Origin: Dimargaris cristalligena
Taxonomy: Eukaryota > Kickxellomycota > Dimargaritomycetes > Dimargaritales > Dimargaritaceae
NCBI GenBank assembly: GCA_027576995.1
Contig: JANBQC010000045.1
Location: forward strand, 1 to 64,000
DNA: 64,000 bases
Reading direction: 5' to 3'
The notes under the pieces are model-generated. The model worked only from the letters and a program-made list of their open reading frames with translations, made no database searches and was not told the origin of the DNA. The translations under genes were made by a program, and so were the position numbers. Each line of letters begins with the position of its first letter. The stretch's first letter is position 1. Shown piece after piece: positions 1 through 9,707 of the stretch.

Positions 1-604
1 ACTTCGGGGAAAGTAATATTTTTACGGAAAAATTTTTCTTTCCCCTCTATTAACATAATAAGTTTGTATAAACGAATACTTTGATGATTAGATCTATGGC
101 AGGTCTATTTTATTCAACAGAGTTGGTACAAGCGCATACTAACGGGGAAATGAATTGGGGCAGACTCTATTAGCAAAACAAAAATGTTCTCTCTAAAGTC
201 CAGTTTGACCTTGGCCAGGGAAAGACCAGTGTCAACATGGGAGGGGGGAGTCCATTCAAGTGACACATGTATCTCGTATGTAACAAAACCAGCCATTGAG
301 TAGTCGAATAAGACATCATGATGGGAGTTGTCCAATCTAGCTATGTAAGGTTTTCAATAATATATATAGGGGGAAAGTGGGTAAAAAAAAACATTAGCCT
401 GTAATATCTACCTTGCAGTGGCCCACTCCACCGATAACAGAGCTATTACAATAATTAACCAGCAATATATAATTTGCCCCCGTCGGTTATTATCAAAACC
501 AACTGCCACCGCCTAGTTCCGGGAGAGCCCTCTTACACCAGCATTCCCTTATCAATAAACCGATTAACAATCCTCCCATTTTGCCCTGCTTGAACGTAAC
601 AGTA

Positions 605-660
605 TCATCCAAAGGATATTTTTTTTTCGTTATACAGCCCAGCTGAACCTCTCCCATTTA
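605..660 (+). repeat. Dispersed repeat, copy 1
   Basis: A stretch of about 50 nt resembles 45944-45990 in the same orientation. Both have TCATC, AAA, GGAT, a T run, the 12-mer CGTTATACAGCC (628-639), then TGAAC and CTCCCAT at similar spacing. Similarity fades on both sides. It is probably a relic of an unknown repeat family. Confidence 0.45.
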
Positions 661-1064
661 GATTATTAGAGAAACTGGAACTCGTGGCCCCATCATTATT
701 GTACTTTAAGGGAAGTGCTTTCCCAAAAGGTGAGTGCTGTCTGCACCAGTCAATATCCGTAGTTCTTTAGAAGTGGGTGAGGGAGAGGGCGCCCCACCAT
801 TTCATTTGTAGCCCAAGTTCAATTAGAATATCTTGCGTTTTCAAGCTGATGGGGTCCGCTAGACTTCCCCGGACTAAATTAATGTTGTCGTGAAAAGAGA
901 AATGGACCGACCATGGCAAAAGTTCAAGGCAATTTCGAGGCATATTTATTCACAGTACAAGTCAAAGAAGTATATGCAACCAGAACAGTATGTGTGCATA
1001 TGGTAACTTGACTATAATTCATATCTAAGCTGGTTCTAGGGGTTGGTAATGGTGGTCAATTCCA

Positions 1065-1094
1065 ATATATATATATATATATATAGTAAAGTAA

Positions 1095-1126
<32 letters not shown>
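1065..1126. repeat. AT dinucleotide and TAAAA-type microsatellite
   Basis: About ten AT units (1065-1085) are followed by tandem TAAAA/TAAAAA units to 1126. It lies downstream of the thioesterase stop codon. Confidence 0.9.
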
Positions 1127-1239
1127 GAGCATAGCAACGCAGGTCACCGTTGATTGATAAGAGTAGATGCAGGAAGCTGGCAAATACACAAAACCAAATG
1201 AATTTGGCAAAGTCGGGCCAACAAGCTACTTTCCCCCAT

Positions 1240-3453
1240 TTAGTCATCGATAAACTCATGGGGCAGCGTGAACGTGTCCTTGTGCTGTTCGTACCGGCGA
1301 TTGGCCTCAATGTACTTCATCAGATCGGCATAGGTGCGCGGAATCACGCGGGGAGCCGACTGGTCTTCGGCCATTTTAAATGTCAAGTGGAATACATTGG
1401 TCGTGACTCGAGTCCGGGAGGAGGGACTGATGACATCCGCCGTCACCTGGTCGCGTCGAAAATTGGGGATAAAAAATTAATTTGGTATATCCAGGAAAGT
1501 AGTCCACAAAAACAAAGGGTTAGAGAACTTAAACGTGAGCTTGGCAATGGCTGTTTTACTTAGCCACTGATTGTACTCCATATGTGGAGTTGGACAGGCG
1601 AAAGAGCATAATTGATTGATTCCATAAGGGATAGTAGTATATTCCCGACACGCATAATGTTCAGCCTAATAACACCATGGCAGTAATCAGCAATCCTTTT
1701 AAATAGAAAACTTACCGATACTTCAAAGCTGGCGCCGGGAAGACCTGACGAATAGGTGACCTGGGCGGCAAGGTTAAGCATAGAGCCGATGGGAACAGGC
1801 ATCTTAAACGCAATGTCGTCAATGGCTAATAAGCGCGGGATCTGTCTAGAGAACAGGTGGGCCTCGGCGAAAGAGAGCTCCAAGGCCAGACGCATCAAGT
1901 AGCCACCAAAGATTTTTCCGTGGACGTTTTGGTCCTAGTTATTGAGCCGGATTGCCCAAAAATAGAGCGTCAAAGACACGTTAATAAGCGGGAGGGATAC
2001 TCCTATTAGTGATCATCGGTATATTTTAGAAGGTACATCTCTGCATTGGGCTCATTCGAATACGATTTAAGTAAATAGGTAATAATTAATTGTGATATAT
2101 GTTTTACCTCGGGCATCGTCACGATAAATGACTCGATTTTGGTGGCATCTGCCCATACAACATTATCGGGTTTCTTTGACGAAACAAATCGGTGTTCTAC
2201 GGATAGGTAGGGCATGTGGTTAGGGAGTAACCGGTCGTTTGAGTGGAATGCAAGGGGAGGTGCTAGAATGCATGGATGACCAGGGGTTGACTGTACGGCT
2301 TGTTGGTATGATACAGTAGACACGCTGGGACTTACCGGTGTACTCGTTGGATTCTAAATATAGTTTATGCATTAGCTCGCGTTCCTCGGCAGACGGGGGT
2401 ACTTTAAGGAGTGAATGCTCCGCCCGCTGGATTTTGCGGCGTCGGAGGTCATCGGCGATAGCGGAGATACGTTTCTCCTTTTCCGTGTGGAGGAGCAGCG
2501 GGTTGATTTTGGCTTTCTTCTGGGTTTCTTTGTCCCGCGCCGCCATAGTGAAATGGGCAGCTAGGGCCAACTCCTTGGTCGCAGAGGCACCTTCACCCGA
2601 TAGCGCCTCCACCTTGAGATAGACTAATTCGGGGGATAAGGGGCATGCAAGTAGAGGGGGAGATGTTGTTCCCAAAATTTAAATGTAAATATTGTTAATA
2701 GGCGTTGGGGTGTAAATAGTTTCATTCCCAAAGTTATTGAGCCCTATCATACAAAATGAGTTATGCATTGGGCCCATCCCAAACTAACCCCCCCCCCCCC
2801 CCGAAAGCCCGGCAGGATAATGTATATTACTTACTTTCCATGGAACTAGTCCCTACATGGCATACTTTGCCGGAAAACTGGTAATTGTGGTCCTTGTCCA
2901 TGGGCCGAAACAGTTCGATACGATCCACCGAGGCCGTAACAATAGTCAAGGGCCCCACCCGCTGGTCGCTACCACTGCAGTGGCGGTAACTGACGGCCCC
3001 GGCCAATTTATCGAGTTCCTCCAAGATTCGGCCAATGCGAATATTACCGTGCACGTTGATGTACTCGTACAGTAAATTGGGCTGGTCCTTGAAAGGGAGG
3101 ATAAATCGGCAATAAGAGTCGGTCATGCGCTTGTAAACCAACGGGGGTTTATCCGCGGGCTCGGTCACACCCGTGTCCGACTTGGGTCGCTTAACACCAT
3201 AGCGTTCGATATCGCACCAAAAGGACTCTTGACCACTGGTCAGAGGTAAAACGGAGTAAAGGGGTGCCTCTGGGCTGACGTGGTTGTTGGTGTGGTTTAC
3301 TTTGGCGGTAGTAGAAGTAGGGGAGGTAGAAGTAGCGGTCCAGGTCGATTTGAGGCGAAGCGGTGAGGCGAGTCGGGCGGGGCTGGTCGAATGGGCCAAC
3401 AACGCCCGGGCAGGGGGAATGCGGGACCACCGGGCTAGTTTAGAAAAGCTCAT
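1240..3453 (-). CDS. ACOT9: Mitochondrial acyl-CoA thioesterase, ACOT9 family
   Basis: Hydrolyses fatty acyl-CoA to free acid and CoA, by family in mitochondria. Five exons on the minus strand: 2835-3453, 2336-2623, 2108-2196, 1716-1934, 1240-1446, all in phase, giving 473 aa. The start at 3453 is the first ATG of the frame; an upstream TTG extension is not credible. The N-terminus is rich in Arg, Ser and Ala with no acid residues, as in a matrix-targeting presequence. Two hotdog domains follow: the first contains the stretch around IRIGRILEELDKLAG and SSMEIYLKVEAL, the second HGKIFGGYLMRLALELSF and TTNVFHLTF. A charged linker separates them, with a tract rich in Lys, Glu and Arg. The length matches the family. 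Introns are 211, 139, 173 and 269 nt; the second has CTAAC about 30 nt before its TAG acceptor. I am confident of the family; the substrate range cannot be read from the sequence. Confidence 0.93.
2788..2802. repeat. Poly-C tract in intron 1 of the thioesterase gene
   Basis: Fifteen consecutive C on the plus strand, so G in the transcript. It lies in the intron 2624-2834. Its length is probably unstable and prone to sequencing error. Confidence 0.9.
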
Positions 3454-5420
3454 GGCTGGGAATGGGAGAGAATGTGGCAATGGGGGTAAATGGGAAAGAA
3501 ATGGGAAAAGAGAAATAGCGGTTCATGGACCAGGTCTAGAGGCATAAGAAATGGCCCTCCTCTCCAGTGTATATCAGTCTATGGTTATCTTATTGAGGAG
3601 GAGGCTCGTGCGTCGAAACAGATCGAAAAAATATCGGGCCAATGCGGCTTACGTCGCTGCTTGGGCATTCTTTAGTGTGTGAGGCTTGCACAGCAGCGAG
3701 CTGCCCAATTGGCTTCTAATACGTCAGTATACATTCATTTGCCCAGCCGCCCCTTCCTACACTCTCCAAAGCACAGCGCAGCCACATAGACTGTAATCTT
3801 AGTGGTTCACCGAGCTGGTATCTGATGACTGGTCCTACTCCCTTTTGCCTTCCTTCGCCTCTAGAAATGCACTCCTTTATACTTGCACATCACCTAAGCG
3901 CCAAACCATTGGTCTACTTGGAGTGGTTGGAGTAGCTCAATGGCGGAGAAAAACAACCATCCGGGGTTTCACTTTTAACGTAAAAATGTTCAGCCCCAAC
4001 TGTATACCGAAAGACCCGTTTAACGGAACGAGTTTAGCGTGAGTAGATATGTATAGTCAAAAAGTGAATGCCCTATAATCTCAAATTGAGATTCCAATTC
4101 ACTACACTTATATTTATTCACTTGAAAATGATAATAAGGAGGATATACATGTATTCTCTATCACTATAAAACTACAAGGCCAATTATAAATCAATTTGCC
4201 GTTATTTATCACCAAAGAGGGTCCCATTTGTGCAAATCATTTCCTCTCCGACAAAAAATAACAGCTTAAAGGAGAGAAACTAGAGAGCGAGGTGACAGTT
4301 GGTGAAACGGCCAAGCTTCTCGACGAATGCTGGCCAAAACCCTGCACCATCTAAAAATTGAGCACAAATTGAATGAAAAATCATTCAGTAGTTTACATTA
4401 ACTGGCTATAGCACGCCTGCCGACTGTATCACCAAATCTCAAGCTTACCCATACTGAGGTCTGGTTATAGCACCATCGAATGGTCCCGAGTTAATAGTCA
4501 TGAGTAGTCGTCTGAAAATGGCCGCCCAAAGCGGACCCTAGCCTTGGGCTTGATTGGCCACCTTAAATAAGGAAAGTTCACCGGAATTGACTACCGAAAA
4601 AAATGCAGTATATTCCAAGTAGTCATGGTGAAAATATTCCACCCTTGCCTACCCAGCACCACTATTATACCCATTCGTCTCCGAATGCCCGCTCCATATC
4701 AAATGGATAGTATACTAGCACCCTTATTGGGCTTTAAGCCAACAAGGTGACCAGGGGTATATTCCAGAACTTCGGTTTGCCACTCTTCCTTCCGGCCACT
4801 CTCTTCTTGATATCGTCCTTACCATTGTTATCGGGCTAGAATAACGGATTGTCGCCCCCACATCGATGGGAGGAAAGTCCTCCAGTGCAGAAGGAGAGAG
4901 AGAGAAGGCGAGCAGGGGAATCGGGGGGAGGCGGGGGGCCCGAACTTTCGGACTTGCGCGCCCCCTTGACCATTAGTTATTCGTAAAGACATGGCGATAT
5001 AGAATAGGCGGGCAAAGTCCAATTTCAGGGATACGCTGTGGTCCACTACAAAAAAGCCTTTAAATGCCTTCACTGGAGGCAGGCTCGGGAACGTCCAAAA
5101 ATTATAGGCAGGGGGGGGTAGGGTAGTCACCGCAGCGGTGCTAGGAGGGGTCCCAAATCAACTTTATGACCGGGGGCATTCCCCAGGTTGGATCCGTCCA
5201 CGGGTTCTTCCTATTCAACGGCGGTTGTACAGCCAGTCTCTTGAATTGTTCTCATTAGGCCTGCTAGCTAAACGGGAAAGGGCGACAGTGGAATGGATAG
5301 TGTAGCCCGTTGAGCACCAACACGGTAGAAATTGGCATTGGCGCTTGTTTGCCTTGGTGGAGGGAGACAAACTAAGGCTACGCCGGCTCTAAAGGGCCCT
5401 CCTCCATAATATCCGGTTGG
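3454..5420. other. Intergenic region
   Basis: About 2 kb between the thioesterase start and the promoter of the first small secreted gene. One open frame of 100 codons on the minus strand (4828-5130) has no recognisable domain, signal or leader structure and I do not support it. The thioesterase promoter should lie near 3454-3700; no clear TATA box was seen. Confidence 0.5.
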
Positions 5421-5864
5421 ATATATAAACCTCAACTAGTCTCCCCCCGTCTAACTGCATCGAACAATTCACTTTACTTAGATACTCTACTAATACACAC
5501 ATTAATACTAATCGTTGATTGGCAAAACCGTCAGTATTTATATTTTCCATCTACTAATCGGCACTACCAGCTGGACTTTTGGTGACCTTATATATTCTGC
5601 CAACTTTACCGTTTCATTGAAGAATACATTTTATACGGTCCCCCTTATTTCATTTTAAGCGACTAGAATTGGGTGTATACCTAGTTAATTATCTATTATT
5701 GATTATCAACGACTTGTTCGATCACTATTCCCGTTTATCAAAAACACAGCAGGACTATTGGGAGAATCTCCTTTTTCTGGCACCATCACTTTGCCCTGCC
5801 CCCTTCAACCCAGCCCACCCACTTCCCTGTACTATTCCTAGTACCAATAGGTTCATTTATTACC
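5421..5864 (+). promoter_or_regulatory. TATA box and ATG-free leader of a small secreted gene
   Basis: ATATATAAAC at 5421-5430 looks like a TATA box. From there to the ATG at 5865 (about 435 nt) there is no ATG in any frame on the plus strand. This is unlikely by chance and suggests a transcribed, scanned leader or a leader with an intron. The bases before the start (TTACC) favour initiation at 5865. Confidence 0.5.
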
Positions 5865-6170
5865 ATGGCTCTTCGTACTTTAGCCGTCACTGCTGTTCTG
5901 CTTTGCAGCATTATGCTGTCTATGCCCATTGGTTTCCTTACTCCGGTTCGGGCTGGCGTTGACCAATCTCAGAGTAAACAGCACCTGCTCCGTCGTAATG
6001 GCGAAAAGGACTGCAGCGGTGGTACCATGCACCGTCGCTCTATCAACGGAGATGTTCGCCGTATTTTCCGTCGTAACGGTATGGGTGGTGACAAGGAAGA
6101 GTGTCCGCAAGAGCCGGCTCCTACCCCAGCCCCTCCTGCTACCAAATGCCCTCCGAAAACTACAATGTAA
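5865..6170 (+). CDS. Small secreted protein with repeated dibasic sites
   Basis: Unrecognised family, 101 aa, single exon. Residues 1 to about 30 form a signal peptide, with hydrophobic core TLAVTAVLLCSIMLSM and likely cleavage after VRA. The mature part (about 70 aa) has Arg-Arg pairs at several places, twice as RRNG, three cysteines, and a Pro/Ala/Thr-rich C-terminus. In fungi, dibasic pairs in secreted precursors are often cut by Kex2, so short peptides could be released; that is inference. The start is supported by a TATA box and a leader with no ATG. An AATAAA-like element lies near 6397. It could be an effector or a cell-surface peptide; function unknown. Confidence 0.65.
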   Translation: MALRTLAVTAVLLCSIMLSMPIGFLTPVRAGVDQSQSKQHLLRRNGEKDCSGGTMHRRSINGDVRRIFRRNGMGGDKEECPQEPAPTPAPPATKCPPKTTM

Positions 6171-7688
6171 AGAAACAATTTAAATTAATGGGCCTTGTAA
6201 GGCTTCTATCGATTGTATAACTATTTCCCTGACTTTTTCACCACTTTGCAACGCCCTATTTATCGATTAAAGAGTATGGGGCGAGTTCTAGAGTGATTGG
6301 CTAATAATCCATACCTACCATTTTACCAGCGGAGGCCATGCCCGTTCCTCCGCTTTTCTTTAAATGTATTACTTCTACGTTTGCCGTTGTATAATAATAA
6401 ATGTACTACTCCACTGGGTTGGAGGAAACTAATCAAGCGGCATTCAGTGCCCTATTATTTAGCAAGGTAATTACCTTGAACCATTGTACTTTTTACAGTG
6501 GGAATCGGAAAGAGTTCGATAAAAAGTGGAAAGGGACACATTGGTTAATAGACTCAGAGAAAGGTCGACCTAACCTGAATGAGAGGGAAAGGCAGGTTGG
6601 GGAGGATTTGGCTGTGCCTCCGCCAAGTCCGGAATACTATACCTCCGCCCTGCACCTTCTACTAGCTACAGCTACCTTTATAAAGGCAGGCCAATCCATG
6701 GCGTGGCTAATTTATCAAGGAACTTATCGTATCTCGAAGCTATTTTTTGGTTGGTGGAGGTCCTCCTTTAACAAGAAAATAATAGCGCAGAGCAGGCAGA
6801 GAGACTGAGCGGCAGGGGTAGCCGGCATTTTAAATTTCCCAATACTGGACTGGGCCCCTTGTTGACTTCGCCCGTACCCCCAGCTCACCGTTTACCTTTT
6901 ACACTGGAAATCCAGTTGCCAACATAGACCACTCTATACCCACATCTATACATGCCATTCTCTTTTTATATACCTTCTACTCTTGTCTTTCCCGTTGTTT
7001 TTCTGGAAACTACCAAAGCAAATCTTGTGACCGCACTTTACTGTGAGTACTTTAACTTGAACTATTAATTCGGGCCTAATGATGGTTTATTAGCAAGAGC
7101 CAATATAGCCCAGTAAATACGACGAAGTTATTGTTTCGTGGTAGAACAGAAGGTGCTCTAGAAGGTAGGGCAGGGTCCATACAAATCCCTTACTATGGCG
7201 AGTATAGCGTAAATTATCGTCTACTCTAATCCATGGCCTAGCTGACCATCAGGCAAATTCTTGTAGAAGCGACTTGTTGGGGCTAGGCGGAGGCAGCCAG
7301 CCACACAACCCTTGACCTCCGCTGTCCGCCCTTTACCCTAGACTAAAGGCCCGAGACCTTCCTATTTAACGAGGCCCACCTCTATACCCTTGTCCTAGAA
7401 GACAAGGGAGCCCAATTCAGAATTCCTACTTATGGCCCCCGTCGTTTGTCTCGACTAACGGGAATCTTAAGGCCTACCCAACCAAAAAGCGGCGGATACT
7501 ATAACCACATCGGTCAAGTTACAATGGTCTATTCAGCTCGTGTGTGCTGCATTTCAATCTAAACTTACCACTCCCCCCCCTTGCCAGCTCCCCTCTTTCC
7601 ATCCTTCCTTGGCGCCCATTTGTCGGGTAGAATGAGACACTAGAACATACTGGTCCTGGAGCCCCCGCCCCTTCACTGTGACCCCCTC
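6171..7688. other. Intergenic region
   Basis: No supported gene. A 135-codon plus-strand frame (6401-6808) starts with ATG, but has no domain, no signal peptide and several low-complexity parts, and I leave it out. Pyrimidine-rich tracts around 7560-7680 are typical of promoter DNA here. Confidence 0.5.
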
Positions 7689-8033
7689 GTATATATACCC
7701 ACTGACTCCCTAGGTACGGAACCTATTAAATATACTATTTCGTTAATACTGCCCCAAATTTACTTCCATCTTCCTTTAATTCACCCCCCATCAGCCTCCT
7801 CTAGTAAACTTGTACTTAGTACAGCCTATTTAGCTCCAATACTTTGCAAAATTCAAGCCAATCATTTATTGTTTGCTGATATATCCGGGATTTTACCTAA
7901 TTTTCTGGTACCTGTTATTAATTGAACGACATTCTTCGATTGCTCATTTGAGTAAATTGTATTGAGTCCTCCGACTAACTTCGCAAACACCCCACTGGTG
8001 TCAGTATATATTAACACTCCTCAATTACCCATA
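7689..8033 (+). promoter_or_regulatory. TATA-like element and ATG-free leader
   Basis: GTATATATACCC at about 7689-7700 resembles a TATA box. The following 330 nt up to the ATG at 8034 contain no plus-strand ATG. This repeats the arrangement seen upstream of 5865 and supports the short coding frame at 8034. Confidence 0.45.
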
Positions 8034-8318
8034 ATGCGTATAGTTCTTTTCGTAATGGTTTTGGCGACATGTCTCCCTTTGCCATATGCTATGCCCATCG
8101 ACGACCCGACCAACCAAAACGACGGTACGGACACCACTTCGACAGCCACCATCAATACCGTTTCTCCTATAAGGCTGGTTACTCCCGAATCCGAATTGAA
8201 TATCACTCCCCCCGCCACCCCTACTGATAGCGCAAATGCCCCCGCGGTCCCAACCATCGCCACCATAAAGCCGCCCCGTATCGTTCAAAATTTCGTCAGG
8301 TTTGATTCCCATTTTTAG
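8034..8318 (+). CDS. Small secreted Thr/Pro-rich protein
   Basis: Unrecognised, 94 aa, single exon. It starts with a clear signal peptide (MRIVLFVMVLATCLPLPYA), cleaved near residue 19. The mature chain is rich in Thr, Pro, Ala and Ser and has no cysteine. It has one N-glycosylation sequon (NIT) and many possible O-mannosylation sites. The C-terminus ends with a short basic/aromatic patch (NFVRFDSHF). The first ATG after the TATA-like element is the start used. AATAAA at about 8433 could serve polyadenylation. The lack of cysteine separates it from most fungal effector families. It could also be a short cell-wall peptide. Confidence 0.6.
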   Translation: MRIVLFVMVLATCLPLPYAMPIDDPTNQNDGTDTTSTATINTVSPIRLVTPESELNITPPATPTDSANAPAVPTIATIKPPRIVQNFVRFDSHF

Positions 8319-9674
8319 GAATGAACTGATTTATATTTATTAGCCCTTCCCTTAGTTTAATTTTTCTAGTATTAGTGCCGAAGTCATCGATGGGCTACGG
8401 TATAATCTTAATGACCAAAATTAATGCATTGAAATAAAATTGGATTAGAAAACTATAGAATCTGTTTATTGAGTATGTATTAAAGAGGGCGTAATACCAA
8501 ATATTGGGAAGCTTAGATTGTTGCCCGCCCTTTTTATACGATAGCTTACTTAGTGGCTTCAAAGTCCGAGCAGGAAAGTGGGGGTTTAGCCATATTGTGG
8601 CTTAATGAAACCCGCAGTGATGTCTAAAGGTATTTATGAAAAAAATATACCACATATGTTCCATAGTTACTGGAGTGTATCACGCTTTAGTTCCTCTTAA
8701 ATAATGAAAGAGATGGGGGAGTTATTCGTTGATGATGGTAATCTACAGGCAAGGGTCTTGGCTGCAATGTTTTAGATAGTTGACCTGGGGCAGTTAGGGC
8801 TGTCTAAGCGTGGACTGCCAAGTAGTAAAATTCTCACGTCCCAGTGAGCTCTGACTGGCCTGGGCTTCTGGACCATGGTATCTATACCTGGACCCCGAGT
8901 ACTCGTCCATCGCGAATGGGCTATTGTTCATTCCTGCTTTTATTATATACTTTTTCACCTATTCTTCCGTTCGTTGTGTACATTCATTACTAACAAGAGT
9001 GTGTTCCGTTCCGGAAGTGTCCCCTCTACGCGTCACGAAACCCCGCATAACGCACACATTGGTTGCTTGGCAAAGTCCAATTCTTCGTAACTCTCCCGGG
9101 GTTCTGACTAGCTGTTAGTATTATAAGTGATAGTGGCCAAAAAGGCTATATTCGAAGGCCAAGGGAGCCAGTCTTCCTGATTCGCGTTAGACGTGACACA
9201 TATATACAAAGAGAAACGGGGTGATCTGCTCCCACACACCACACACACACCTTACTTACGCATCACCAACCTTTTTCTTCATTTCGACAGCTCATAATTG
9301 CCTCGAACTTACTGATTAGTTCCTCATTCTTTTCACCGCGGATAGCTTAACCGATTTCCCGTTTCCTACCGATAACGGGACTAGTCCGATTCAAGCATAC
9401 ACCCTTCTACTGTCCCATCTCTGCGATAGCAAGAGCATACGCATCTTCCTTCATACCACTGTTCTAGCCAATTCCACCTTGAACATACTTCAGGCATACC
9501 CTCATTTCAATACCAAAGGCTGCTTTATTGAATTACCCGTTTTTCTTTAAACCGGTGGGTCTTACATCTTTTCATCTACCATAGCATTGTCTCATTTACA
9601 CCTAACTCACCTACCCAAACCCCTCCTCCCCGCACCACACCGTCGCAATCAGCCGAATCTTTCTCCTATCCCCG
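8319..9674. other. Intergenic region upstream of TAF3
   Basis: No supported gene. Short frames at 8875-9118 have no recognisable content. ACATATATACAAAG near 9197 and pyrimidine-rich DNA up to 9680 are probably the TAF3 promoter and leader. Confidence 0.5.
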
Positions 9675-9707
9675 ATGCTTTGCGCTTCATGGCCGATCCG
9701 TTTCTAA
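9675..9707 (+). promoter_or_regulatory. Short upstream ORF overlapping the TAF3 start
   Basis: An ATG at 9675 opens a 10-codon frame that ends with TAA at 9705-9707. It overlaps the TAF3 ATG (9689) in another frame. If the mRNA begins upstream of 9675, scanning ribosomes meet this ATG first, which would lower TAF3 translation. Confidence 0.4.

Larger units (their letters stand above)
1..1239. other. Intergenic region
   Basis: No coding region is supported here. Open frames are short and resemble no family I know. It holds one copy of a dispersed repeat (605-660) and an AT microsatellite followed by A-rich pentamers (1065-1126). The thioesterase gene ends at 1240, so the part next to it is its 3' flank. 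Confidence 0.6.

Noticed and set aside
6401..6808. A 135-codon plus-strand frame
   Set aside because: No family resemblance, no signal peptide, and no ATG-free leader in front of it.
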